DNA from: Mycolicibacterium xanthum
GTDB taxonomy: Bacteria; Actinomycetota; Actinomycetes; Mycobacteriales; Mycobacteriaceae
Direction: 5' to 3'
Length of the DNA: 64,000 nt
Assembly: GCF_019710635.1 (NCBI RefSeq)
Contig: NZ_JAIFZS010000047.1
Coordinates: forward strand, 41,457-105,456
Positions 24,813 through 32,591 of the stretch are shown here, piece by piece (within the stretch, counting starts at the first letter, position 1; every line of letters starts with the position of its first letter). A program made the translations under genes and the position numbers. Under the pieces are notes generated by a model. It saw only the letters and a program-made list of their open reading frames with translations, had not been told where the DNA came from and ran no database searches.

Positions 24813-25373
24813 TCATACGGTGTACAAACTGGTGACCTCGAGCGGAGCCAGCGCCGCACGCCCTCCGAGCGCGCCGAGCTCGAGCATCACCACCGCGCCG
24901 GTCACCGTCGCACCGGCCGCGGTCAACAACTGGTTCGTGGCGGCCAGCGTGCCCCCGGTGGCCAGCACGTCGTCGATCACCACGATCGAGCGGCCGGCCA
25001 GCTCGACGCCCTCGGCCGGCACCTCCAGCGTGGCGGTGCCGTACTCGAGACTGTAGGTCTCGCTGAGCACCGGGGGCGGAAGCTTTCCGCCCTTGCGGAC
25101 CGCCAGCACGCCGACGCCGAGCATCGTGGCAACGGCTCCGCCGAGCAGAAAACCGCGGGCATCCACCCCGGCCACCAGATCGGCGCCCCGGGCCACCTCG
25201 GCGATGGCCGCGCTGACCACGGCCAGGCCGTGGGCATCGGCCAGCACCGGGGTCAGGTCCTTGAACTGGATGCCCGGCTCGGGAAAGTCGGGAACTTCCC
25301 GCAACAGCGAGGCGATGACGTCGGCCACCTGCGGTGTCGCCGACCCGTCGGCCCCGGTGCCCTGCCCGCTCAC
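24813..25373 (-). CDS. apt: Adenine phosphoribosyltransferase Apt
   Basis: The 186-aa purine salvage enzyme converts adenine and PRPP to AMP. It has the N-terminal VPDFPEPGIQFKDLTPVLAD, the ARGFLLG core and the PRPP-binding SIVVIDDVLATGGTLAA. The GTG start at 25373 overlaps the stop of the upstream lipoprotein gene by 4 bp; an apparent longer frame runs through that gene and is not used. It lies between the secF-side lipoprotein and rel, as in M. tuberculosis (Rv2584c). Confidence 0.95.
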   Translation of the reverse strand: MSGQGTGADGSATPQVADVIASLLREVPDFPEPGIQFKDLTPVLADAHGLAVVSAAIAEVARGADLVAGVDARGFLLGGAVATMLGVGVLAVRKGGKLPPPVLSETYSLEYGTATLEVPAEGVELAGRSIVVIDDVLATGGTLAATNQLLTAAGATVTGAVVMLELGALGGRAALAPLEVTSLYTV

Positions 25374-27067
25374 TCGCTCAGCTTCCAACGGTCCATGTTC
25401 CACCCCGCACCCCACCGCGTCGGATTGCCGCTCACCGCATACATCTTCGTCGACGCGAGCAGGGTGCGCTGTTGACGATACAGCGGCAGCGTCGGCATGT
25501 CGGCCCACAGGATCGGCCCCGCCTCGCCGAGCAAGCGTGCCAGCTCCTTGGGGTCGGCGGTCACCGCGATGGTCGAGATGATCCCGTCGATGCGCCCGTT
25601 GGAGTAGCGCGACAGATTGTTTCCGTTGCCGCTGTGCAGCGTGTAGGCGTCGACGGCCGAGGAGCCCGAGGACCCGGCGCCGGCCGCTCCCCCGGTGCTC
25701 GCGATCAGCACGTCGATCCGGTTGTCGCGCAACGCCTGCGGGCCGGTATCCGGGCCCGCCGCGTCCTGCACCGTGATGCCCGCGGGGGCGCACGACTTCG
25801 CCATCGCACCCACCGTCGCGGCCAGCCGGGCGTTGGGGCTCTGGTATCCGACCCGCACCGTCAGCGGCCGGTTGCCGAGGGCCGCACGGGCCGCGTCGGG
25901 GTTGGCGACGGCGAACTCACCGGCCTCCGGGGTCGCCTCGGCCGACCCGTAGGCGTCCTCGGTCGCGGTGTTGAGCCGCAGATCCACCACCGGCAGCTCG
26001 GCGTTGCGGGCGATCACGTCGCGCGGAGTGCACAGTGCCAGCGCCCGTCGGGCCGGCACCTCCGCCAGCAGCCCGGCCGGGGCGAAGATCAGCTGCTCGA
26101 CGCCCGCGGAGGCGAAATCGGTGCGCACGTAGTCGTCGGGCAGGTTGAGGATGCCCGACGATCCGGCGGCGATGTCGACGACGTCGTAGGCGCCTTCGTT
26201 GACACGGTCCTGCAACTCCGCACTGCGGGGGTAGACGGTCACCCTGCCGGTGACCGGCGGAGTGCCCCACCACTTGTCGTTGGCCACCAGGACCACCGCG
26301 CCGTCGTCGGAGACCGAGTCCAGTTTGTAGGGCCCCGAGGACGGGAACCGCTTGAGGTCCAGATCCGGGGTCAGGTTCCAGGTGGTGTTCCACACCCGCG
26401 CGATGCCCTCGAGGGCCGGGCCGTCGTTGTCCAGCACCGCCCTGGTCACCCCGCCCTCGCCGAGGCCCAGTTCGTCGGCGATCACATGCGACGGCATCAT
26501 CGAGGTCGCGTCGAACAGCTGCCCGTAGTCGATGAACGCCCGGTCCTGGGCGAAGGACACCCGGGCCCGCTTCTGCCCCGGCGTGCAGTCGACGGTGGCG
26601 ATGTCGGTGTAGCCGGCGCGGCTGGCGGCGTCGAACAACGGGAATCGACCGGACTGCGCCGCCCACGTCAGCACCATGTCATCGCAGGTCACAGGTTTGC
26701 CGTCGGAGTACACCGCCTCGGGTTTGATCTCGTAGTCCACCACCAGCGGGGTGCGGCCCACCACCGAGACCATGCCGAAGTCATGGTCGCTGACCACCTG
26801 GCCGTCCGGGCCGTGGTAGTTGAAGCCGGTCAGGACGCGGGCGAACGCCTGCGGTCCGCCGGATGCGGCACCGACCACGGTGTTGGTGTTGTAGGTGACC
26901 AGCACGCCGTCGATGGCGAAGGCCACCGAATCGGCCGCCTCGTCCGCACACGACGTGAGACCAAGCGCCCCGATCAGGCCCAGCGTCGCCGCGACCGCGG
27001 TCATGCGTCGCGTGTTGCGGTGGGTGCGGGGCTTCGCAGAACCTCGCAGGGTCCGACGGTCAGCCAT
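25370..27067 (-). CDS. Substrate-binding lipoprotein, SBP_bac_5 (peptide/oligopeptide) family
   Basis: The 565-aa protein has a basic N-terminus and a lipobox LTSC (Cys40), so it is probably lipid-anchored at the outer face of the membrane. The mature part has the family-5 solute-binding pattern, for example VDYEIKPEAVYSDGKPVTCD and DLDLKRFPSSGPYKL, where dipeptide/oligopeptide binders keep the ligand pocket. No permease or ATPase is adjacent. It is the Rv2585c equivalent between secF and apt. It starts 5 bp after the secF stop, so it is in the sec operon and may help in envelope export rather than uptake, but that is speculation. Confidence 0.88.
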   Translation of the reverse strand: MADRRTLRGSAKPRTHRNTRRMTAVAATLGLIGALGLTSCADEAADSVAFAIDGVLVTYNTNTVVGAASGGPQAFARVLTGFNYHGPDGQVVSDHDFGMVSVVGRTPLVVDYEIKPEAVYSDGKPVTCDDMVLTWAAQSGRFPLFDAASRAGYTDIATVDCTPGQKRARVSFAQDRAFIDYGQLFDATSMMPSHVIADELGLGEGGVTRAVLDNDGPALEGIARVWNTTWNLTPDLDLKRFPSSGPYKLDSVSDDGAVVLVANDKWWGTPPVTGRVTVYPRSAELQDRVNEGAYDVVDIAAGSSGILNLPDDYVRTDFASAGVEQLIFAPAGLLAEVPARRALALCTPRDVIARNAELPVVDLRLNTATEDAYGSAEATPEAGEFAVANPDAARAALGNRPLTVRVGYQSPNARLAATVGAMAKSCAPAGITVQDAAGPDTGPQALRDNRIDVLIASTGGAAGAGSSGSSAVDAYTLHSGNGNNLSRYSNGRIDGIISTIAVTADPKELARLLGEAGPILWADMPTLPLYRQQRTLLASTKMYAVSGNPTRWGAGWNMDRWKLSE

Positions 27068-27072
27068 CGGAC

Positions 27073-28350
27073 CTACCGCTTCCGGGGGCTTCGCTTACCC
27101 GACGGTCGCCCGGTCCTGCTGCTGGTCGGCCGCACCGGACGCGCACCGGGTGCCGGCTTGTCCGGCGGCAGGGCGGCGGTGCCGCTGGAGGACGCCGCGG
27201 GGGCCGAGACCGGTTCGGGCTCGATTTCGTCTTCGACGTCGTCCGAGACGGCGGTGCCGGCGGCCTTGGCCGCCGCGGTGGAGCGACGGTTGAGCACCCT
27301 GCGGGTGTGCTTGCTCACCAGTTCGGTGCGCTCCCGCATGCTGACGACCAGCGGCGTGGCGAAGAAGATCGACGAGTACGTCCCGACGATGACGCCGACG
27401 AGCTGCACGAGCGCCAGATCCATCAGGGTGCCGACGCCGAGCAGCCAGACCGCGATGACCATCAGCGAGAGGATGGGCAGCACGGAGATGAGGCTGGTGT
27501 TGATCGAACGCATGAAGGTCTGGTTCACCGCGAGGTTGGCCTGCTCGGCGAACGTGCGCCGGGTGGTGTGCTCGAAGCCTTCGGTGTTCTCCTCGACCTT
27601 GTCGAACACGATGACCGTGTCGTAGAGCGAGAAGCCCAGGATGGTGAGCAGGCCGATCACCGTGGCCGGGGTGACCTCGAAGCCGACCACCGCGTACACC
27701 CCCGCGGTGACCACCAGGTCGAACGCCAGCGCCGCCAGCGCGGCGATCGCCATGTAGCGCTCGTAGCGCACGGTGATGTAGATCGCGGCCAGCACCAGGA
27801 ACACCACCAGCGCGATGAGCGCCTTCTTGGTGATCTGGCCGCCCCAGGTCTCCGACACCGCGGAGTCACTGATCGCCTGCTTGCTCGGCTCGCCGTCCGA
27901 CCCCACCGGGTGGAACGCCTCGAACAGTGCCGTGCGCAGCTGCTCGGTCTGCTCGTTGGTCAGCGTCTCCGACCGGACCTGGAAGGTCGCCGAGTCGCCG
28001 CTGCCGACGATGACCACCGATTCCGGCGGCTTGCCGATCGTGTCCCCGAAGACCGTCTCGACCTGCTGGGTGGTGACCTCTCCGCCACCACGCGGGAACG
28101 ACACCTTGGTGCCGCCCTCGAAGTCGATGCCGAAGGTGAAGCCGCGCAGCACGATCGCGCCCACCGCAATGGCGACGATGACGCCGCTGATCGTGTACCA
28201 CAGCTTGCGCTTGCCGACGACCTCGAAGGCTCCGGTGCCGGTGTAGAGCCGGACGAAGAAGTTGTGCCGCGGCGTCTCGGCGGCGGATTCCAGGTCCGGC
28301 GCCTCCACGGCGGTCGATTCGGTGTCGTCCGTGCGGTTCCGTGCCGCCAT
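27073..28350 (-). CDS. secF: Protein translocase subunit SecF
   Basis: The 425-aa RND-like membrane protein contains the first helix near residues 48-70 and the SecF signature GIDFEGGTKVSFP. A periplasmic domain follows, then five further helices with GFSLYDTVIVFDKVEENT and the conserved TLMDLALVQLVGVIVGTYSSIF. With SecD it uses the proton gradient to help release proteins from SecYEG. The C-terminal ~90 residues are long, acidic then Pro/Arg-rich, an extension common in mycobacteria. It begins 3 bp after the secD stop. Confidence 0.96.
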   Translation of the reverse strand: MAARNRTDDTESTAVEAPDLESAAETPRHNFFVRLYTGTGAFEVVGKRKLWYTISGVIVAIAVGAIVLRGFTFGIDFEGGTKVSFPRGGGEVTTQQVETVFGDTIGKPPESVVIVGSGDSATFQVRSETLTNEQTEQLRTALFEAFHPVGSDGEPSKQAISDSAVSETWGGQITKKALIALVVFLVLAAIYITVRYERYMAIAALAALAFDLVVTAGVYAVVGFEVTPATVIGLLTILGFSLYDTVIVFDKVEENTEGFEHTTRRTFAEQANLAVNQTFMRSINTSLISVLPILSLMVIAVWLLGVGTLMDLALVQLVGVIVGTYSSIFFATPLVVSMRERTELVSKHTRRVLNRRSTAAAKAAGTAVSDDVEDEIEPEPVSAPAASSSGTAALPPDKPAPGARPVRPTSSRTGRPSGKRSPRKR

Positions 28351-28353
28351 GGT

Positions 28354-30210
28354 CTATCCCCGTCCCGCCGCGTGTGCGGCCGCTCGGCGTTCCCGTGCGA
28401 TCTGCTGGACGGACCCCAGCCCGTTGAGCGACGGTTTGGCCATGGTCGGCGACTTCGACGCCAGGTACAGCAGCGGCCAGGTCACCAGGAACACCACGAC
28501 GATGTCGAGGATCGTGGTCAGGCCCAGGGTGAAGGCGAATCCCTTGACCTGGCCGACGGCCAGGAAGTACAGCACGGCCGCGGCCAGGAACGTGACGGCG
28601 TTGCCGGACAGGATGGTCTTGCGGGCCCGGGACCAGCCTCGTGGCACCGCCGACCGGAACGACCGGCCCTCGCGTATCTCGTCCTTGATGCGTTCGAAGA
28701 ACACCACGAAGGAGTCGGCCGTGGTGCCGATACCGATGATCAGACCCGCGATGCCCGCGAGGTCCAGCGTGTAGTTGATGTACCGGCCCAGCAGCACCAG
28801 GATGGCGAACACCATGGCACCGGAGGCGACCAGGGACAGCGCGACCAGCAGGCCCAGCACCCGGTAGTACAGCAACGAGTACAGCAGCACCGCCACCAGG
28901 CCGACCGCCCCCGCGATCAGGCCGGCGCGCAGCGACGACAGACCCAGCGTCGCGGAGACGGTCTCGGCCTCGGAGGACTCGAAGGACAGCGGCAGCGAGC
29001 CGTACTTGAGCACGTTGGCCAGTTCGCGCGCCGAGTCGGCGGTGAACTGTCCGGTGATCTGGGTGCGCCCGCCCGGGATGGCCTCCTGGATCTGCGGGGC
29101 GCTGACCACCTTGGAGTCCAGCACGAACGCGGTCTGGGTGCCGACGTTGGCGGCGGTGAACTCCGCCCAGGTCTTGGCGGCGTCGTCCTTGAACTCGACG
29201 TCGACGACGTACTCGCCGCGCTGCTGGTCCAGCCCGGAACTGGCGTTGGCGATCTGCTCACCGCTGATGATCGACTTGTCCAGCAGGTAGACCTCTTTGC
29301 CGTCCTGTGAGCACGTCACCAGCGGCAGGTTCGGGTCGTCGTTGCCGGCCAGCACGTCGTCCTGGTCACAGCGGGTGGCCTGGAACTGCAGCGCCAGGAT
29401 CTGGATCGCCTGCTCGGTGCTCTGCCGCAGCTTCTTCTCGTCCTGAATACGGGTGGCCAGAGGCACATCCTGGTCACCCGGCTGGGGAGCCGCCGAGGTA
29501 CTCGGTGCCGGCGGCGTGCCGGGCGTCGGGCTGGGGCTCGGCGACGGGCCGGGGCTCGGCGACGGGGTCGGCGCGGGCTGCTGCGGGAACGGGCGCGGCT
29601 GCGGGGCCGCCGGCTGCTCGCCCGGCGTCGTGGGCACAGCGCCCGGGGCGCCACCGGGGACGATTGCACCGGGCACCGCCCCAGGCGGCAAACCGGGCAC
29701 CCCACCGGGCGGCAAACCGGGCACCCCACCGGGCGGCAAACCGGGCACCCCACCGGGCGGCAAACCGGGCACCCCACCGGGCGGCAGGCCGGCCGGCCCT
29801 TCCTCCGACCCCGGAGGTGCGGCCTCCTGGGCCGGGATCGCGTGGATCACCGGCCGGATGTACAGCCGGGCGGTCTGGCCGAGATTGCGCGCCTCGCTGC
29901 TGTCGTTACCGGGGACGGTGATGACGAGGTTGTTGCCGTCGATGATCACCTCGGAACCGGACACGCCCAGGCCGTTCACGCGGGCGCTGATGATCTGTTG
30001 CGCCTGATTCAGCGCATCCCGGGTCGGCGGTGAGCCGTCGGGGGTCCGCGCGGTCAGGGTGACGCGGGTGCCGCCCTGCAGGTCGATGCCGAGCTTGGGG
30101 TCGGCCTGTTTGTCTCCGGTGAGGAACACCAGCAGGTAGGCGCCGATGAGCAGCACCAGGAACAGCACCAGGTAGCGGGCAGGGTGCACCGGCGTCGAAG
30201 GCGATGCCAC
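28354..30210 (-). CDS. secD: Protein translocase subunit SecD with repetitive Pro/Gly insert
   Basis: The 618-aa protein has the SecD N-terminal helix, GIDLQGGTRVTLTART, a large external domain, and five C-terminal helices with IGTTADSFVVFFERIKDEIREG and the YNYTLDLAGIAG-like segment. Residues around 140-260 form a long insert: perfect PGLPPGGV repeats encoded by the 24-bp tandem units at 29687-29782, followed by a Pro/Ser-rich stretch (PSPSPGPSPSPSPTP). It is longer than the M. tuberculosis SecD (573 aa by memory), mostly because of this insert. The start is GTG 30210 with AGGAGA upstream. It works with SecF and YajC. Confidence 0.95.
   Translation of the reverse strand: MASPSTPVHPARYLVLFLVLLIGAYLLVFLTGDKQADPKLGIDLQGGTRVTLTARTPDGSPPTRDALNQAQQIISARVNGLGVSGSEVIIDGNNLVITVPGNDSSEARNLGQTARLYIRPVIHAIPAQEAAPPGSEEGPAGLPPGGVPGLPPGGVPGLPPGGVPGLPPGGVPGLPPGAVPGAIVPGGAPGAVPTTPGEQPAAPQPRPFPQQPAPTPSPSPGPSPSPSPTPGTPPAPSTSAAPQPGDQDVPLATRIQDEKKLRQSTEQAIQILALQFQATRCDQDDVLAGNDDPNLPLVTCSQDGKEVYLLDKSIISGEQIANASSGLDQQRGEYVVDVEFKDDAAKTWAEFTAANVGTQTAFVLDSKVVSAPQIQEAIPGGRTQITGQFTADSARELANVLKYGSLPLSFESSEAETVSATLGLSSLRAGLIAGAVGLVAVLLYSLLYYRVLGLLVALSLVASGAMVFAILVLLGRYINYTLDLAGIAGLIIGIGTTADSFVVFFERIKDEIREGRSFRSAVPRGWSRARKTILSGNAVTFLAAAVLYFLAVGQVKGFAFTLGLTTILDIVVVFLVTWPLLYLASKSPTMAKPSLNGLGSVQQIARERRAAAHAAGRG
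29687..29782. repeat. Four perfect 24-bp tandem repeats inside secD
   Basis: The units 29687-29710, 29711-29734, 29735-29758 and 29759-29782 are identical, and a partial unit follows. Each encodes eight residues (PGLPPGGV in secD frame), so copy-number change keeps the frame and only changes the length of the external linker. Confidence 0.92.
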
Positions 30211-30281
30211 GTGTCAGGGTCTCCTCGAGATCAGTTCGTCAGCACGGCAAAGGGTACGTGCTTCTCCTGGGACCTCGGCTG

Positions 30282-30641
30282 TCAGTCTTTGGAGTTGGGT
30301 CGATCGGTGATCTCGGTGGCCGTCGACCGCGGCTCGAAGTCGTCTGTGGAGTCCTCGTGGTCATCGTCGAAATCGTCGTCGACGTCGTCGACGACGCGGT
30401 CCCGGATCGCGAGCTTCATCCACGTCGTGACCACCCCGGGTGCGATCTCCAGGTCGACGTTGTCGTCGGTGATGCCGGTGATCGTCGCCTGCAGCCCCGA
30501 GGTGGTGTGCACCCGGTCACCGATCTGCAACGAGTTGTGCAGGTCGATGGTGGCCTGCATCGCCTTCTTTTGGCGCCGGGACGCGAAGAACATGAACGCA
30601 CCCATGATGAGCAGCAGGGGCAGGAAGACGACCAGATCCAT
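30282..30641 (-). CDS. yajC: Preprotein translocase accessory subunit YajC
   Basis: The 119-aa protein begins MDLVVFLPLLLIMGAFMFFA, a single N-terminal transmembrane helix, followed by SRRQKKAMQATIDLHNSLQIGDRVHTTSGLQ-type YajC sequence (residues ~21-50) and an acidic tail (DDVDDDFDDDHEDS). ATG 30641 gives the family length; the frame remains open upstream without conserved sequence. It is the first gene of the yajC-secD-secF-lipoprotein-apt-rel run and associates with SecDF. Confidence 0.94.
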   Translation of the reverse strand: MDLVVFLPLLLIMGAFMFFASRRQKKAMQATIDLHNSLQIGDRVHTTSGLQATITGITDDNVDLEIAPGVVTTWMKLAIRDRVVDDVDDDFDDDHEDSTDDFEPRSTATEITDRPNSKD

Positions 30642-31002
30642 GGCGGCAATTGTCTTTCGTATCGGTCTTGTGTCGGGACTCCCGGACCGTGCGGCCGGGG
30701 GCTCCTCGTAGAGGAATTCGTTGACCAGTGTGCCATTGACGGTGACCTCGGCCTTCCCCCCGGTCGGCTGTGGCGCGCCGCGCGCCGGCCGCGGGTGTCT
30801 CAACGCCCGGCGGCCACGCGGAATCGTCTCCCGCTCGCAACGAATTTCGTAGCTCGGCCACCGGAGCGCCACCGATACCGCCACAAGATGGTCCGGTCTG
30901 CGACGGATCAATGCATCGACCGATAGGCTCAGACGGTAACGCGGCAGTCGTCGAAATCTTCGTTCCCGCTCCGGACACGGGGTCATTCAAGGAGGTCATC
31001 AG
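30642..31002. promoter_or_regulatory. Divergent yajC/gabT intergenic region
   Basis: This 361-bp region has no supported gene. On the plus strand, GATAGGCT near 30920 could be a -10 element for gabT, and AAGGAGG at 30989-30995 is a strong ribosome binding site 7 bp before the gabT TTG. I saw no clear operator. Confidence 0.4.
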
Positions 31003-32343
31003 TTGAGCACCGTCGCGCAGAGCCGCCACCTGGTCACCGAGATCCCCGGTCCCCGGTCCGTCGAGCTGATGGCACGCAAGTCCGCCGCGGTTTCGCGTGG
31101 TGTCGGCAACACCATGCCGGTCTACGCCGCACAGGCCTCCGGCGGGATCGTCGAGGATGTGGACGGCAACCGGTTGATCGACCTCGGTTCGGGCATCGCG
31201 GTCACCACGATCGGCAACTCGTCACCGCGGGTCGTCGACGCGGTGTGCGAGCAGGTCGCCAAGTTCACCCACACCTGCTTCATGGTCACCCCCTACGAGG
31301 GCTACGTCGCGGTCGCCGAGCAACTCAACCGGCTCACCCCGGGCACCGGCGACAAACGCTCGGCGCTGTTCAACTCCGGCTCCGAGGCCGTCGAGAACGC
31401 CATCAAGATCGCCAGGACCTACACCCACAAACACGCTGTGGTGGCCTTCGACCACGCCTACCACGGCCGGACGAACCTGACGATGGCCCTGACCGCGAAG
31501 TCGATGCCCTACAAGCACGGCTTCGGCCCGTTCGCCCCGGAGGTCTACCGCGCGCCGCTGTCCTACCCGTTCCGGGACGCCGAGTTCGGCAAGGAGATGG
31601 CCACCGACGGCGAGCTCGCCGCCCGCCGGGCGATCGCCGTGATCGACAAGCAGGTCGGAGCCGACAACCTGGCGGCGGTGATCATCGAGCCGATCCAGGG
31701 CGAGGGCGGATTCATCGTGCCCGCCGAAGGCTTCCTGCCGGCGCTGCTGGACTGGTGCCACGACAACAACGTCGTGTTCATCGCCGACGAAGTGCAGACC
31801 GGCTTCGCCCGCACCGGCGCGATGTTCGCCTGCGAGCACGAGGGGATCGTCCCGGACCTGATCGTCACCGCCAAGGGCATCGCCGACGGCATGCCGCTGT
31901 CGGCGGTCACCGGGCAGGCCGAGATCATGGACGCCCCGCACGTCAGCGGCCTCGGCGGCACCTACGGCGGCAACCCGGTGGCCTGTGCCGCGGCGCTGGC
32001 CACCATCGACACCATCGAGGCCGACAAGCTGGTGGCTCGCGCCGGGCACATCGAGGCACTGATGAAGGACAAGCTGGGCCGGATGCAGGCCGAGGACGAC
32101 CGCATCGGCGACGTGCGCGGCCGCGGCGCGATGATCGCCGTGGAGCTCGTCAAGTCGGGCACGATCGAACCGGACCCCGACCTGACCAAGGCGCTGTGCT
32201 CGGCCGCCCACCAGGCCGGGGTCATCGTGCTGTCCTGCGGCACGTTCGGCAACGTGCTGCGGTTCCTGCCCCCGCTGACGATCAGTGACGAGTTGCTGCT
32301 CGAGGGACTCGACGTGCTCGATTTGCTCCTCGCCGACCTCTGA
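31003..32343 (+). CDS. gabT: 4-aminobutyrate aminotransferase GabT
   Basis: The 446-aa PLP-dependent class III aminotransferase contains the cofactor-site regions NSGSEAVENAIKIARTYT, AFDHAYHGRTNLTMALT, FIADEVQTGFARTG, and the PLP-lysine stretch LIVTAKGIADGMPLSAVTG. It converts GABA and 2-oxoglutarate to succinic semialdehyde and glutamate; members also accept other omega-amino acids. The start is TTG 31003, chosen for the perfect AAGGAGG site before it and the conserved N-terminus (MSTVAQSRHLVTEIPGPRS). It is the Rv2589 equivalent and the last gene of the conserved block before the accessory island. No succinate-semialdehyde dehydrogenase is adjacent. Confidence 0.93.
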   Translation: MSTVAQSRHLVTEIPGPRSVELMARKSAAVSRGVGNTMPVYAAQASGGIVEDVDGNRLIDLGSGIAVTTIGNSSPRVVDAVCEQVAKFTHTCFMVTPYEGYVAVAEQLNRLTPGTGDKRSALFNSGSEAVENAIKIARTYTHKHAVVAFDHAYHGRTNLTMALTAKSMPYKHGFGPFAPEVYRAPLSYPFRDAEFGKEMATDGELAARRAIAVIDKQVGADNLAAVIIEPIQGEGGFIVPAEGFLPALLDWCHDNNVVFIADEVQTGFARTGAMFACEHEGIVPDLIVTAKGIADGMPLSAVTGQAEIMDAPHVSGLGGTYGGNPVACAAALATIDTIEADKLVARAGHIEALMKDKLGRMQAEDDRIGDVRGRGAMIAVELVKSGTIEPDPDLTKALCSAAHQAGVIVLSCGTFGNVLRFLPPLTISDELLLEGLDVLDLLLADL

Positions 32344-32369
32344 CGAAGGATCTGCCGGAACCCGCATCA

Positions 32370-32393
32370 AGCAGGTGAAGGCCCACCCCTGCT
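32370..32393 (+). terminator. Possible gabT terminator hairpin
   Basis: AGCAGGTG and CACCCCTGCT can pair with a small bulge around a 6-nt loop, 27 bp after the gabT stop. No U-tract follows. Confidence 0.35.
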
Positions 32394-32591
32394 AGGCGCG
32401 CCGGAATGCCCGCCGTACACGTTTGCAGAAGGATTGGGCACCGGGATCGGATCGCCCTCTGGAAAGTTGCTGTGTCGACGGGCATCCCGGCCGACCGGCG
32501 GCGCCGCGCCGCTTGCTGCGGGCCGGATCTCCGGCGCTGGATTCCGGGAATGGGCACGAGTGACAGCAGGTCGGTGTGGCATTCTTCGGGG

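Noticed and set aside
24813..25793. Longer Apt starting at 25793
   Set aside because: The extra N-terminus lies inside the upstream lipoprotein gene; GTG 25373 overlaps its stop and starts the family sequence.
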